Below, in pieces: positions 16,649 through 25,119 of a DNA stretch of 64,000 bases. The DNA is taken from contig NZ_JAMWYX010000005.1 in the NCBI RefSeq assembly GCF_024305245.1, positions 124,001 through 188,000 on the forward strand, written 5' to 3'. The notes under the pieces were generated by a model. That model was not told the DNA's origin, did no database searches, and saw nothing but the letters and a program-made list of their open reading frames with translations. A program made the position numbers and the translations under genes. How positions within the stretch are numbered: the first letter of the stretch is position 1; each line of letters opens with the position of its first letter. Source of the DNA: Erythrobacter sp. (GTDB lineage Bacteria > Pseudomonadota > Alphaproteobacteria > Sphingomonadales > Sphingomonadaceae).

Positions 16649-17859
16649 GCTGCCTCGGCCTTGGCCAGCGGCTTCCACGCGCCATAGGCGTTCCAGATCG
16701 CGGCACGGCCGAAATCCTCCTCGCCTTCATCGGGAGATGGCGGGAAGATCGCCGGATCGACCACCGCGCGCACCCCGGCGACGAATTGGCTGTCGTGCGG
16801 GAATCCGGCCTTAGCCATCACCTCCTTCAGATCCTGCCCATGCATCGCGGTCCAGAACGGCTCGTTATTGTTGAACGCATCCCAATCGCGCATGAACTGT
16901 TCGAACAGCGGCATCTGGTCGGAATATTGCGGCTGCTCGATGTGCAGGATCAGCCCGCCCGGCGCGAGCGCGCGGTTGGCCTCCTGCATGATGCGCGGCA
17001 TCGCCTTGGCCGACAATTCGTGCAGGAACATCGTAGTCTGCACCCAGTCGAAATGCCCGTCGGCCCAGCGCGACAGGTCTTCGCCCGAGGCCTGCACGAA
17101 GCGGATATTGCTCACCCCTATCGCCGCCGCCCGCGCCGCGCCGTAACGCAGGGAAGCCGCCGCGGTATCGATCGCGATCACTTCGGCATCGGGAAAAGCC
17201 TGCGCGATCGGCACGGCGTTGTGGCCGACGGTGCAGCCGATATCGAGGATTCGGCGGGGTTTCCAGTCGGGCCGCTCGGCCTTGACCCATCCGACCACCG
17301 CCTGCCCGCCGCCGTCGTTCAGCCCGCCCAGCGCGCCCCCGGTGGTGGCGAACAGGCCGACGTCGTAATTCGCGCCGACGGTCACGTCGCCCGCGCGCTC
17401 ACCGCCATGATACCCGCCGGGCTGACAGTGAATATCGACCATCGTCTGGTAATCGGGCTGCGCGATCGCCGGATCGAGCTCCAGCATCCCGGAATGTTCG
17501 TTGAATTGGCGCGCCATGGCATCGAGTTCGTCCAGCTGGCGCAACACCACCTGCCGCCCGTTGTGCTGGCGCATTTCCATCGAATTACGCTTCAGTGCCG
17601 ACCACATCCGGTGCCAGGAATCATTGTTCATCGCGTCGCGAATTTCGTAGCGGTGTTCGGGATCGCGGCCATGTTCGGTGCGGAACGCGGGCAGCACGCG
17701 CTTTTCGTAGGCGAGTCGGTTGCCTGCACCAATCGGGCCGGAAAGATAACGGTTAAAATGGGTTAGGAAATTGAACCGCGCCGCCTCGTCGTGGGAGGCG
17801 CGCGGCATCATCGGATGGCGGCTCATCGCGGTATAGGGCGGGGGCAGATTTTTGGCCAT
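16645..17859 (-). CDS. SAM-dependent methyltransferase-like protein with long N-terminal domain (copy 2)
   Basis: This 404-residue protein is a paralogue of the protein at 2545-3732. It has the same N-terminal block PAFRTEHGRDPE (about 57-68), then a class I methyltransferase core with motif I ILDIGCTVGHN (about 202-212), IAIDTAAASLRYG at the strand-2 acid, TTMFLHELSAKA, and the closing AYGAWKP. The GCTVGHN form of motif I is shared by both copies. ATG 17859 is preferred over GTG 17868, because AAAAGGTG lies at good spacing before it. It is the first gene of a four-gene leftward operon and is preceded by operator site 2. Confidence 0.75.
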   Translation of the reverse strand: MAKNLPPPYTAMSRHPMMPRASHDEAARFNFLTHFNRYLSGPIGAGNRLAYEKRVLPAFRTEHGRDPEHRYEIRDAMNNDSWHRMWSALKRNSMEMRQHNGRQVVLRQLDELDAMARQFNEHSGMLELDPAIAQPDYQTMVDIHCQPGGYHGGERAGDVTVGANYDVGLFATTGGALGGLNDGGGQAVVGWVKAERPDWKPRRILDIGCTVGHNAVPIAQAFPDAEVIAIDTAAASLRYGAARAAAIGVSNIRFVQASGEDLSRWADGHFDWVQTTMFLHELSAKAMPRIMQEANRALAPGGLILHIEQPQYSDQMPLFEQFMRDWDAFNNNEPFWTAMHGQDLKEVMAKAGFPHDSQFVAGVRAVVDPAIFPPSPDEGEEDFGRAAIWNAYGAWKPLAKAEAA

Positions 17860-17890
17860 GGGCGGCACCTTTTGGGGTAATGCGAAAAAC

Positions 17891-17909
17891 TTGTCCGGAC
17901 AAATTTCAC
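17891..17909 (-). promoter_or_regulatory. Palindromic operator candidate (site 2)
   Basis: Read on the minus strand, this is GTGAAATTTGTCCGGACAA, identical over 19 bases to site 1 at 8666-8684, with the palindrome TTGTCCGGACAA at 17891-17902. It lies 32-50 bp before the start of the second methyltransferase-like gene and overlaps the proposed -10 element. Shared sites in front of two operons imply one regulator for the cluster, encoded outside this window. Confidence 0.7.
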
Positions 17910-17929
17910 ATTGCGCGCGGACTTGTCAA
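17901..17929 (-). promoter_or_regulatory. Candidate promoter of the second leftward operon
   Basis: On the minus strand a perfect TTGACA (17929-17924) is followed by a 17-base spacer and AAATTT (17906-17901) as a poor -10. The -10 and the start site would be covered by operator site 2, consistent with repression. The -35 and spacing are good; the -10 is weak. Confidence 0.35.
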
Positions 17930-18323
17930 CCATCCATCCCGCAGTGTCCTTGACGCGGATGATACAGCAGGCGGCGCACCGCACACAATCACCGCGCCCA
18001 GCCGGCCTAGGCCTCGCCGCTTTACAGCGCACGGATTTGAACCAGATCACGCGGAAAATTGAGCCACATCGGCTTTTCGCGCTCGGCCCATTCACGCAGG
18101 CGGTTGTGACGAATAGAACTGTGACGCTTTGGCGTACACATACCTCCACAATACCCCCACACCATCGAGCATGCATGAGTTTCGAGGCTTTTAGAATTGG
18201 GCAAAAATACCGCAAAAACCCGTAATTTGAGCGATTAAACAGCTGCTCCGAAAGCGGAAACTCGACAACGTTCGAGTCCCCCTTTGCGAATTTTAAACGT
18301 TCATTTTCAGTGCTTTATTTTCT
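17930..18323. other. Gene-poor, A+T-richer junction between the catabolic cluster and tRNA-Met
   Basis: About 390 bases carry no gene I can support. The last 200 bases before the tRNA are visibly richer in A and T than the flanks, and short open frames there have no recognisable protein. A stretch near 18270-18285 (GTTCGAGTCCCCCTTTGC) resembles the T-arm end of a tRNA, as is often left by integration events. It may be an eroded island boundary. No integrase gene or clear direct repeat was identified. Confidence 0.4.
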
Positions 18324-18400
18324 TGGTAGCGGAGGAGGGACTCGAACCCCCGACACGCGGATTATGATTCCGCTGCTCTAACCGGCTGAGCTACTCCGCC
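18324..18400 (-). tRNA. tRNA-Met (anticodon CAT), elongator type likely
   Basis: On the minus strand a 77-base cloverleaf begins GGCGGAGTAGCTCAG and ends CTCCGCT-A-CCA, with CCA encoded. The anticodon stem GCGGA/TCCGC encloses ATCATAA, giving anticodon CAT (18366-18364). The acceptor end is G1-U72, not the unpaired C1-A72 of initiator tRNA, so it is elongator Met or, less likely, the lysidine-modified Ile2. The 3' end faces the catabolic cluster. Confidence 0.93.
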
Positions 18401-18525
18401 CCATGGGCTTCCGGCGCGGCTTGTCAGCCGGAATCGCGCAGCGGAAACCGCCGTGCGAGGCGCGCGTTTAGGGCGCTGGTCTGGCCGGGTCAAGCCCCGT
18501 TGCAGCGCGGATCGCAGTGTCGGGA

Positions 18526-19056
18526 TCAGAGCCGCTGACGGCCACGAAAGGCGAAGGTCTTGACCTTCTGCCATGGCCCGCCCTGATAGAGATGAAGCTC
18601 GAGCGCGGGGAACGCAAAAGGCTTCTTGGCGATCCACGGCGCCAACACAGGACCGAGGCTGGACTGGAGCGCGCGGGCCTCCTGCTTCGTCACCTTGTTC
18701 TGGACAGTGATGTGCGGACGCGGTTCGTGGAGATCCTGCGCTGTCAGGCTGCCGTGGAAATGCTCGGCGATCATGGCGCGAAGGATCAGCAATTGCGGCG
18801 CTTCAAGCGCGATCGCCGTACCCGTGCCGAGATCCATCACCCCCTTCACCGCGCCGCCCGGCGCAGCGAACTCGGCGGCAATGCGGGGCAGGAAATCGCG
18901 CAGTTCGTCCAGCAGCGAAGGCGCGAAGGCGTGAAACAGCGTCACATGGGCGTGAAGGTGGTTCTTCTCCGCCGGAAAATGGCTACGGCGCAGCCCCTCG
19001 GCAAAACCCTGAATGTCGGCCGGCAGGGCAGCGGTAAGGATGAAGGGTTGCGGCAC
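18526..19056 (-). CDS. 2'-5' RNA ligase-family (2H phosphoesterase) protein
   Basis: This 176-residue protein has the two histidine motifs of the 2H phosphoesterase superfamily, HAHVTLFH (about 40-47) and PHITVQN (about 113-119), spaced as in bacterial ThpR/LigT-like proteins. Family members cleave or form 2',5'- or cyclic phosphodiester bonds in RNA. It lies 15 bases after the mltG stop and is probably co-transcribed with acpP-fabF-mltG. The physiological substrate is unclear even in studied bacteria. Confidence 0.8.
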   Translation of the reverse strand: MPQPFILTAALPADIQGFAEGLRRSHFPAEKNHLHAHVTLFHAFAPSLLDELRDFLPRIAAEFAAPGGAVKGVMDLGTGTAIALEAPQLLILRAMIAEHFHGSLTAQDLHEPRPHITVQNKVTKQEARALQSSLGPVLAPWIAKKPFAFPALELHLYQGGPWQKVKTFAFRGRQRL

Positions 19057-19071
19057 CCGCCACGCTCCTGA

Positions 19072-20037
19072 CTACATTTCGCCGCGTTCTCTGCGGATGG
19101 CATACCATCTGGCGACGTTGGCGTTGTGCTGTTCCAGCGTGTCGGCAAACCAGTGGCCACCGGTGCCATCGGCGACCATGAACAGCGCGCTGGTCTTGGC
19201 CGGATCGAGCACTGCAGCAATGCTTTCGCGCCCCGGATTGGTGATCGGCCCTTCCGGCAGGCCGACGCGGGTGTAGGTGTTGTAGCCGTTGACCGCCGAG
19301 ATTTCCGACTGGCGGATCCGGCGGCCCAGCGGTTTGCCCTTGGTGATCGGATAGATGATGGTCGGATCGGCCTGCAGCAGCATCCCGGTCTTGACCCGGT
19401 TGGAATACAGCCCGGCGACCATCCGGCGTTCCTCGGGCTTGCCGGTTTCCTTTTCGACGATCGACGCAAGGATCAGCGCATCGCGCATCGTATCGACCGC
19501 AATGTCAGGTGCACGCTTGGCCCATTCTTCCGCCAAAGCCGTATCCATCGCCGCCTGCATCTGTTCCACAAGCGCTTCGCGCGGCTGGCCGCGTTCGAAG
19601 GCGTAGGTATCGGGGAGGATCGAGCCTTCGGGTGGGACCGGCACCTCGCCGATGAGCAGTTCCTCGGCCATCAGCCGTTCCCAGACGAGGATCGAGGGCA
19701 TCCCTTCGGGGATGGTGACGAACCGCCGGATCACGTCGCCCGACTGGAAGGCGGCAAGAATATCGCCCTGGCTCATGCCCGGAGCAAGCATGAACTCGCC
19801 CGCCTGAATCGGCGCGTCGGAACCAAAGATGCGCGCCTGCAGCACGAAGCCGGAGGCGGACGACACCAGCCCCTCGGCCTCGAGCTTATCCGCCACTGCG
19901 CTCACCGATGCGCCTGCGGGGATGGTGAAGCTGGTCTCCTGCGTCACGGTAGCCGAGCCCATGAGGCTCCACGCGAAGACCAGTCCCGCCAGTATCAGCG
20001 CGACAAGGCCCAGCAGAGCAAGGCGCGCGCGCGTCAT
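19072..20037 (-). CDS. mltG: Endolytic murein transglycosylase MltG
   Basis: The 321-residue protein has one N-terminal membrane segment (LALLGLVALILAGLVFAWSL), a LysM-like region beginning FTIPAGASVSAVADKL, and the YceG catalytic domain with ILASIVEKETGKPEERRMVA, containing the catalytic glutamate, and NPGRESIAAVLDP near the end. MltG cleaves nascent glycan strands at the inner membrane and helps set glycan chain length. The position after acpP and fabF is widespread in alphaproteobacteria. The start lies 5 bases after the fabF stop. Confidence 0.93.
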   Translation of the reverse strand: MTRARLALLGLVALILAGLVFAWSLMGSATVTQETSFTIPAGASVSAVADKLEAEGLVSSASGFVLQARIFGSDAPIQAGEFMLAPGMSQGDILAAFQSGDVIRRFVTIPEGMPSILVWERLMAEELLIGEVPVPPEGSILPDTYAFERGQPREALVEQMQAAMDTALAEEWAKRAPDIAVDTMRDALILASIVEKETGKPEERRMVAGLYSNRVKTGMLLQADPTIIYPITKGKPLGRRIRQSEISAVNGYNTYTRVGLPEGPITNPGRESIAAVLDPAKTSALFMVADGTGGHWFADTLEQHNANVARWYAIRRERGEM

Positions 20038-20041
20038 CTGA

Positions 20042-21301
20042 TCAGTCGACCTTCTGCATGATGATCGAAGCGTTGGTGCCGCCGAACCCGAAGCTGTTGT
20101 TCAGCACAGCGCGCACTTCGCGCTTCTTCGCCACCAGCGGGACGAGATCGATGCCTTCGGTCCCATCGTCCGGATCGTTGAGGTTGAGCGTTGGCGGCAC
20201 GATCTGGTCGCGCATTGCCAGAATGCAGAAGATCGCTTCCACCGCGCCCGCGCCGCCCAGCAGGTGGCCGATCGCGCTCTTGGTCGAGGACATGGACGCG
20301 CCGCCCAGATCCTCTCCCAGCACGCGCTTGATCGCGGCGAGTTCGATGGTGTCGGCCATGGTCGAGGTGCCGTGGGCGTTGATGTAATCGATATCGCCCG
20401 GCCCCAGGCCAGCTTTCTTCAGCGCCATCCGCATGGCGAGTTCCGCGCCGCGACCTTCGGGGTGCGGGGCGGTAACGTGATAGGCATCACCCGACAGGCC
20501 GTAGCCTGTCACTTCGGCATAGATTGTCGCGCCGCGTGCCTTGGCGCGTTCATATTCTTCCAGCACAATCACGCCTGCGCCTTCCCCCATGACAAAGCCG
20601 TCGCGGCCCTTGTCATAGGGACGGCTGGCTTCGGTCGGGCGGTCGTTCATGCTCATATTGAGTGCGCGCGCCTGCGCGAACCCGGCAATGCCGAGCGGGT
20701 TGATGGTGCCTTCCGCCCCGCCCGCCAGCATCACGTCGGCGTCATCGGCCATGATCATCCGCGCCGCATCACCAATCGAATGGGCGCCAGTGGAGCAGGC
20801 GGTGACGACAGCATGGTTAGGACCCATGAAGCCGTACTTGATCTGCACCTGCCCGGTGATGAGATTGATCAATCGCCCGTGGACGAAGTGCGGGCTGACC
20901 CGGCTCGGGCCACGTTCGTGGAGATTAACGCTTTCGAGCTCGATCCCCGGCAGACCGCCGATTCCCGATCCGATCGAGCAGCCGGTGCGTTCCTTCTCGG
21001 CCTGCGTCATATCGGTCAGGCCGGCATCTTCCAGTGCTTGCCCCGCGGCGTCGATGCCATAGACGATGAAAGGATCGACCTGCCGCTGCACCTTGTGGTC
21101 TACCCGCTTGTCGGGATCGAAGCCCCAGGGGTGATCCTTGTCCTTCACCTCGCAGGCGATGGTGCATTTCTGGTTCGAGGCGTCGAAACGGGTGATCTGT
21201 CCCGCCCCGCTCTTGCCGGCGATCAAATTCGCCCACGTTGTTTCGACGTCGCCTCCAAGCGGGGTGACAAGTCCGAGCCCGGTTACAACCACACGGCGCA
21301 T
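20042..21301 (-). CDS. fabF: Beta-ketoacyl-ACP synthase II
   Basis: This 419-residue condensing enzyme has the Cys-His-His active site: VVTACSTGAHSIG with the acylated cysteine, NAHGTST and KSAIGHLLGGAG. The N-terminus RRVVVTGLGLVTPLGGDVETTW and the C-terminal NNSFGFGGTNASI are characteristic. It elongates acyl-ACP with malonyl-ACP in fatty acid synthesis. It lies downstream of acpP across a 221-base spacer with a strong stem-loop, and upstream of mltG. Confidence 0.97.
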   Translation of the reverse strand: MRRVVVTGLGLVTPLGGDVETTWANLIAGKSGAGQITRFDASNQKCTIACEVKDKDHPWGFDPDKRVDHKVQRQVDPFIVYGIDAAGQALEDAGLTDMTQAEKERTGCSIGSGIGGLPGIELESVNLHERGPSRVSPHFVHGRLINLITGQVQIKYGFMGPNHAVVTACSTGAHSIGDAARMIMADDADVMLAGGAEGTINPLGIAGFAQARALNMSMNDRPTEASRPYDKGRDGFVMGEGAGVIVLEEYERAKARGATIYAEVTGYGLSGDAYHVTAPHPEGRGAELAMRMALKKAGLGPGDIDYINAHGTSTMADTIELAAIKRVLGEDLGGASMSSTKSAIGHLLGGAGAVEAIFCILAMRDQIVPPTLNLNDPDDGTEGIDLVPLVAKKREVRAVLNNSFGFGGTNASIIMQKVD

Positions 21302-21326
21302 TCAGATTCTCCGAAAGAAAAAAGCA

Positions 21327-21384
21327 TAGGCTTCGAAAAGCAACAGGCTCAGCCCGGCTAGGGGCTGAGCCTGTCTAAGCCCTG
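21327..21384. repeat. REP-like hairpin in the acpP-fabF spacer
   Basis: The arms ACAGGCTCAGCCC (21343-21355) and GGGCTGAGCCTGT (21362-21374) form a perfect 13-bp stem with a six-base loop. The right side, GGGCTGAGCCTGTCTAAGCC, matches the repeat at 54721-54748 with one mismatch over 22 bases, so it is a member of the same REP-like family. There is no T-run, so it is more likely an mRNA-stabilising or attenuating structure between acpP and fabF than a simple terminator. Confidence 0.7.
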
Positions 21385-21522
21385 ATCCGCGTGTCCGCAA
21401 ACAGGTTGCCGGACCAATGCCCCACCTTTTCCCAAACGGGCATAAAGCTGGGCGACGCGGCCACATGGGCATCCTTGCGGGCCTTGGCCTCAAGGCCTAG
21501 CCCCGAAGCTTGACCCCCAAGC

Positions 21523-21759
21523 TTAACCCTTATGTTCTTCGATGTACTTCGTGGCGTCACCAACGGTGGTGATCTTCTCGGCCGCATCGTCGGGGATTTC
21601 GACGCCGAATTCCTCTTCGAAAGCCATCACCAACTCGACGATGTCGAGGCTGTCGGCACCGAGATCGTCGATGAAGCTGGCATCCTGGGTGACCTTGTCA
21701 GCCTCGACGCCGAGATGCTCGACGACAATCTTTGCTACCCGGTCGGCAGTATCGCTCAT
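21523..21759 (-). CDS. acpP: Acyl carrier protein
   Basis: The 78-residue very acidic protein has the phosphopantetheine attachment site [12 protein letters not shown] (serine about residue 37) and the usual four-helix pattern ending in TKYIEEHKG. It carries acyl chains for fatty acid and phospholipid synthesis. ATG 21759 has a good ribosome site (GAGGGAATATC) and the canonical N-terminus; an in-frame extension to 21870 is rejected. It heads the acpP-fabF-mltG group. Confidence 0.97.
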   Translation of the reverse strand: MSDTADRVAKIVVEHLGVEADKVTQDASFIDDLGADSLDIVELVMAFEEEFGVEIPDDAAEKITTVGDATKYIEEHKG

Positions 21760-21888
21760 GATATTCCCTCTTGAACTGGGGTTTGGAAAACTTCCCTTCG
21801 CCCTAATGAAGGGCGCAGGCAAGCGCAAGTGGGCTTGAGGGGTGCCGCCCACAGCGGACACGCCCCTCAAGTCCGGAGACGAAGCGGA

Positions 21889-23679
21889 TCAGGCGCCCTC
21901 TTTCTTCGGCGGTTCGACGACGCGCAGCGAAAGTTCGCGCAAGGAACGCGGTTCGGGGCTGCTCGGCGCGCCCATCAGCAGGTCCTCGGCGCGCTGGTTC
22001 ATCGGGAACAGCGAGATTTCGCGCAGGTTCTTGGCCCCGCACAGCAGCATCACGATCCGGTCGACGCCAGCGGCCATCCCGCCATGCGGCGGTGCGCCGT
22101 ACTGGAACGCGCGGTACATCCCGCCGAACCGTTCCTCGACATCGGCCTTGCTGAGGCCGACGATCTCGAACGCCTTCACCATCGTTTCGGGCTTGTGGTT
22201 CCGGATCGATCCCGAAGCGATTTCGAATCCGTTGCAGACCAGATCGTACTGGAATGCCTTGATGGTGAGCGGGTCCTGCCCCTCAAGCGCGTCCATTCCG
22301 CCTTGCGGCATCGAGAACGGGTTGTGGCTGAAATCGACCTTCTTCTCGTCCTCGTTATATTCGTAGAACGGGAAATCGACGATCCATGCGAGTGCGAAGG
22401 CGTTTTCGTCGATCAGGCCGAGTTCCTCGCCGACACGGATGCGCGCAGCACCCGCCAGCTTGGCGGCATCGGCTTCCTTGCCCGCGGCGAAGAACAGTCC
22501 GTCATTCTCGCCAAGGCCCAATTCGGCGTAAAGTTCGGCCATACGCTCAGGCCCGTGGTTCTTGGCAATCGGCCCGCCGAATTCGCCGGCTTTTCTGGTG
22601 ACGTAGCCGAGGCCCGCATAACCTTCCTTGCGCGCCCAATCATTCATCTCATCGAAGAACTTGCGGCTCTTTTCGTGGGTAGCGGGCGCCGGGATCACCC
22701 GCACCACACCGCCGCCGCCGACGATCTTTTCGAACAGGCCAAAGCCGCTCTGGGCGAAGTGCGAAGACACATCGCTGATGATCAACGGATTGCGCAGATC
22801 GGGCTTGTCGCTGCCGTATTTCAGGATAGCTTCATCGTAGGGGATGCGCGGGAATTCGCCTGCGGGCGTGACCTTCTTGTCGCCCGCGAAGGCTGCGAAG
22901 GTGCCCTGAATGACGGGCTCCATCGTTTCCCAGACTTCTTCCTGCGTGACGAAGCTCATTTCCAGATCGAGCTGGTAGAATTCGCCCGGCAGGCGGTCGG
23001 CGCGCGGGTCTTCGTCGCGGAAGCACGGCGCGATCTGGAAATAGCGGTCGAAGCCGGCCACCATCAGCAACTGCTTGTATTGCTGCGGCGCCTGCGGGAG
23101 CGCGTAGAACTTGCCGGCATGAATGCGGCTCGGCACGAGGAAATCGCGGGCGCCTTCTGGCGATGACGCAGTGAGGATCGGGGTCGAGAATTCGTTGAAG
23201 CCGACTGCGCCCATCCGCGCGCGCATGTCGGCGATCACGGCCACGCGGGTCATGATGTTCCTGTGCAGCGTTTCACGCCGCAGATCGAGGAAGCGATACT
23301 TCAGCCGCACGTCTTCAGGATAGGGCTGCTCGTCTGCGACCGGCAGCGGCAGTTCTTCCGCTGCGCTCTGCACCGTCACGCCGCGCGCGAATACTTCGAT
23401 CTCGCCAGTGGCGATACGCCGGTTCACTGTCTCGGCCGAACGCGCCTTGACCTCGCCCTCGATGGTGATGACCGATTCCACCCGCAAACGGTCAAGCACC
23501 GGCAACGCGGGCGAATCCGCATCGGCGACGATCTGGGTAATGCCGTAATGATCGCGCAGATCGACGAACAAAACCCCGCCGAAATCCCGCTTGCGGTGAA
23601 CCCAGCCCGACAGGCGGACGGTTTCGCCCACCTGAGCGGAAGAAAGCTGTGCGCAAGTATGCGTGCGATACGGGTGCAT
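21889..23679 (-). CDS. aspS: Aspartate--tRNA ligase
   Basis: This 596-residue class II synthetase has an N-terminal OB-fold anticodon-binding domain ([20 protein letters not shown]), motif 2 around [11 protein letters not shown], a GAD insertion and motif 3 [13 protein letters not shown] near the C-terminus. The length is typical of bacterial AspRS. In organisms lacking asparaginyl-tRNA synthetase this enzyme also charges tRNA-Asn; that cannot be judged here. It diverges from rnd across about 210 bases. Confidence 0.97.
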   Translation of the reverse strand: MHPYRTHTCAQLSSAQVGETVRLSGWVHRKRDFGGVLFVDLRDHYGITQIVADADSPALPVLDRLRVESVITIEGEVKARSAETVNRRIATGEIEVFARGVTVQSAAEELPLPVADEQPYPEDVRLKYRFLDLRRETLHRNIMTRVAVIADMRARMGAVGFNEFSTPILTASSPEGARDFLVPSRIHAGKFYALPQAPQQYKQLLMVAGFDRYFQIAPCFRDEDPRADRLPGEFYQLDLEMSFVTQEEVWETMEPVIQGTFAAFAGDKKVTPAGEFPRIPYDEAILKYGSDKPDLRNPLIISDVSSHFAQSGFGLFEKIVGGGGVVRVIPAPATHEKSRKFFDEMNDWARKEGYAGLGYVTRKAGEFGGPIAKNHGPERMAELYAELGLGENDGLFFAAGKEADAAKLAGAARIRVGEELGLIDENAFALAWIVDFPFYEYNEDEKKVDFSHNPFSMPQGGMDALEGQDPLTIKAFQYDLVCNGFEIASGSIRNHKPETMVKAFEIVGLSKADVEERFGGMYRAFQYGAPPHGGMAAGVDRIVMLLCGAKNLREISLFPMNQRAEDLLMGAPSSPEPRSLRELSLRVVEPPKKEGA

Positions 23680-23888
23680 CTAAACTCTTGTCCTGTCCGA
23701 GGCTATGACGCTAGGGCGCCGGGCAGCCGGAATAGAGCGTTCCCGATAACGGGGGCCTTATCCGGGCCATTACCGGCGCGCTAACAGGGCAAGCCTAGCA
23801 CTTTGTCAAGCCAAGCTTGGTAAGAGGGCGGGCGCAAACTGGGATCAATCCCGAGGGCGGCACTCCGCCCGTAACGCGAAAAGATGAC

Positions 23889-25109
23889 ATGAAAATCCAT
23901 CCGCTGATTACCACTACAGACGCTCTCTCCGACCTCTGCACCCGCCTCGCCAAGTCCGAATTCGTGGCGGTCGATACCGAATTCATGCGCGAAAACACCT
24001 ATTGGCCAGAACTGTGCCTGGTGCAGATCGCCAATACCGAAGAGGCCGCCGCGATCGATCCGATGGCGGAAGGGATTGACCTTACACCGCTGCTCGATCT
24101 GATGTGCGAGAACGAAGACGTGCTGAAGGTCTTCCACGCAGGCGGGCAGGATGTCGAGATCATCGTCAACCTGACCGGCAAGACCCCGCACCCGATCTTC
24201 GACACCCAGATCGCGATGATGGCAATCAGCCAGTCCGAACAGATCGGCTATGCCAATCTGGTCGAAACCTGGATGGGCCTGACGATCGACAAGGGTGCGC
24301 GCTTCACCGATTGGAGCCGCCGCCCGCTGACCGACAGGCAGATCGAATATGCCATCGGCGATGTCACCCACCTCGCCACGATCTTTCCGCGCATCCTGAA
24401 AAAGCTGATCAAGACCGGACGCGGGCTGTGGCTCGATGCCGAGATGGAAAAGCTGGCCGACCCGTCGAACTACCTGACCGATCCGGGCGTGGCGTGGAAA
24501 CGCATTCGCCAATCGGGACGCAATCCGCAGGTTCTGGGCCGGATGAAAGCGCTCGCCGCATGGCGCGAAGGCGAAGCGCAGCACAAGAACATCCCGCGCG
24601 GCCGGATCATGCGCGACGAGACGCTGGCGGACATCGCCTCGCACCCGCCGAAGAGTCAGGCCGATCTCGCAAAAGTGCGCGGACTTTCGACCGCATGGAA
24701 GGACAACGACATCGGCAAACGATTGATGAAGGTGCTGGCCGAGGCCGAGCCGATGTCCAAGGACGAGATGCCCGACAAGGCTGCACGCGGCGCGCCGCTG
24801 GGCAAGGAAGGCGCACTGGTCGCCGATCTGCTCAAACTGCTGCTGAAAATCCGCGCGCGTGAAATCGACGTCGCCCCGCGCCTGCTGACCCGCGCCGACG
24901 AAATGGAGTCGCTCGCCGCAGGGATGCGTGATCTGCCGGTGCTGAAAGGCTGGCGTTATGACGTGTTCGGCAAGGATGCGCTCGATCTGGTCGAGGGCAA
25001 ACTGGCCTTTGCGGTCGAAAAGGGCAGGCTCAAGATGACCCATATCGACGATGTCGTGGTGGTCGATCCGGCCCAGCCGGACGCGCCAGACACGCTGGCG
25101 GCCGAGTGA
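23889..25109 (+). CDS. rnd: Ribonuclease D
   Basis: The 406-residue protein has the DEDD exonuclease motifs: FVAVDTEFMRENTYWP, KVFHAGGQDVEII, and YAIGDVTHLATIFP, followed by the HRDC domain (ALAAWREGEAQHKNIPRGRI onward). RNase D trims 3' ends of tRNA precursors and other small RNAs. ATG 23889 (MKIHPLITTT) is chosen over in-frame upstream starts, which add a low-complexity tail. The stop is 10 bases before oxyR, so the two genes probably form an operon. Confidence 0.92.
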   Translation: MKIHPLITTTDALSDLCTRLAKSEFVAVDTEFMRENTYWPELCLVQIANTEEAAAIDPMAEGIDLTPLLDLMCENEDVLKVFHAGGQDVEIIVNLTGKTPHPIFDTQIAMMAISQSEQIGYANLVETWMGLTIDKGARFTDWSRRPLTDRQIEYAIGDVTHLATIFPRILKKLIKTGRGLWLDAEMEKLADPSNYLTDPGVAWKRIRQSGRNPQVLGRMKALAAWREGEAQHKNIPRGRIMRDETLADIASHPPKSQADLAKVRGLSTAWKDNDIGKRLMKVLAEAEPMSKDEMPDKAARGAPLGKEGALVADLLKLLLKIRAREIDVAPRLLTRADEMESLAAGMRDLPVLKGWRYDVFGKDALDLVEGKLAFAVEKGRLKMTHIDDVVVVDPAQPDAPDTLAAE

Positions 25110-25119
25110 CCCCAAAGCG

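Noticed and set aside
18022..18141. Short minus-strand frame in the gap before tRNA-Met, with GGAGG almost touching its ATG
   Set aside because: Only 39 codons with no family, and the purine-rich stretch is one base from the start codon, too near to act as a normal ribosome site.
18324..18400. Initiator tRNA-fMet
   Set aside because: The acceptor end is paired (G1-U72) rather than the C1-A72 mismatch typical of initiators.
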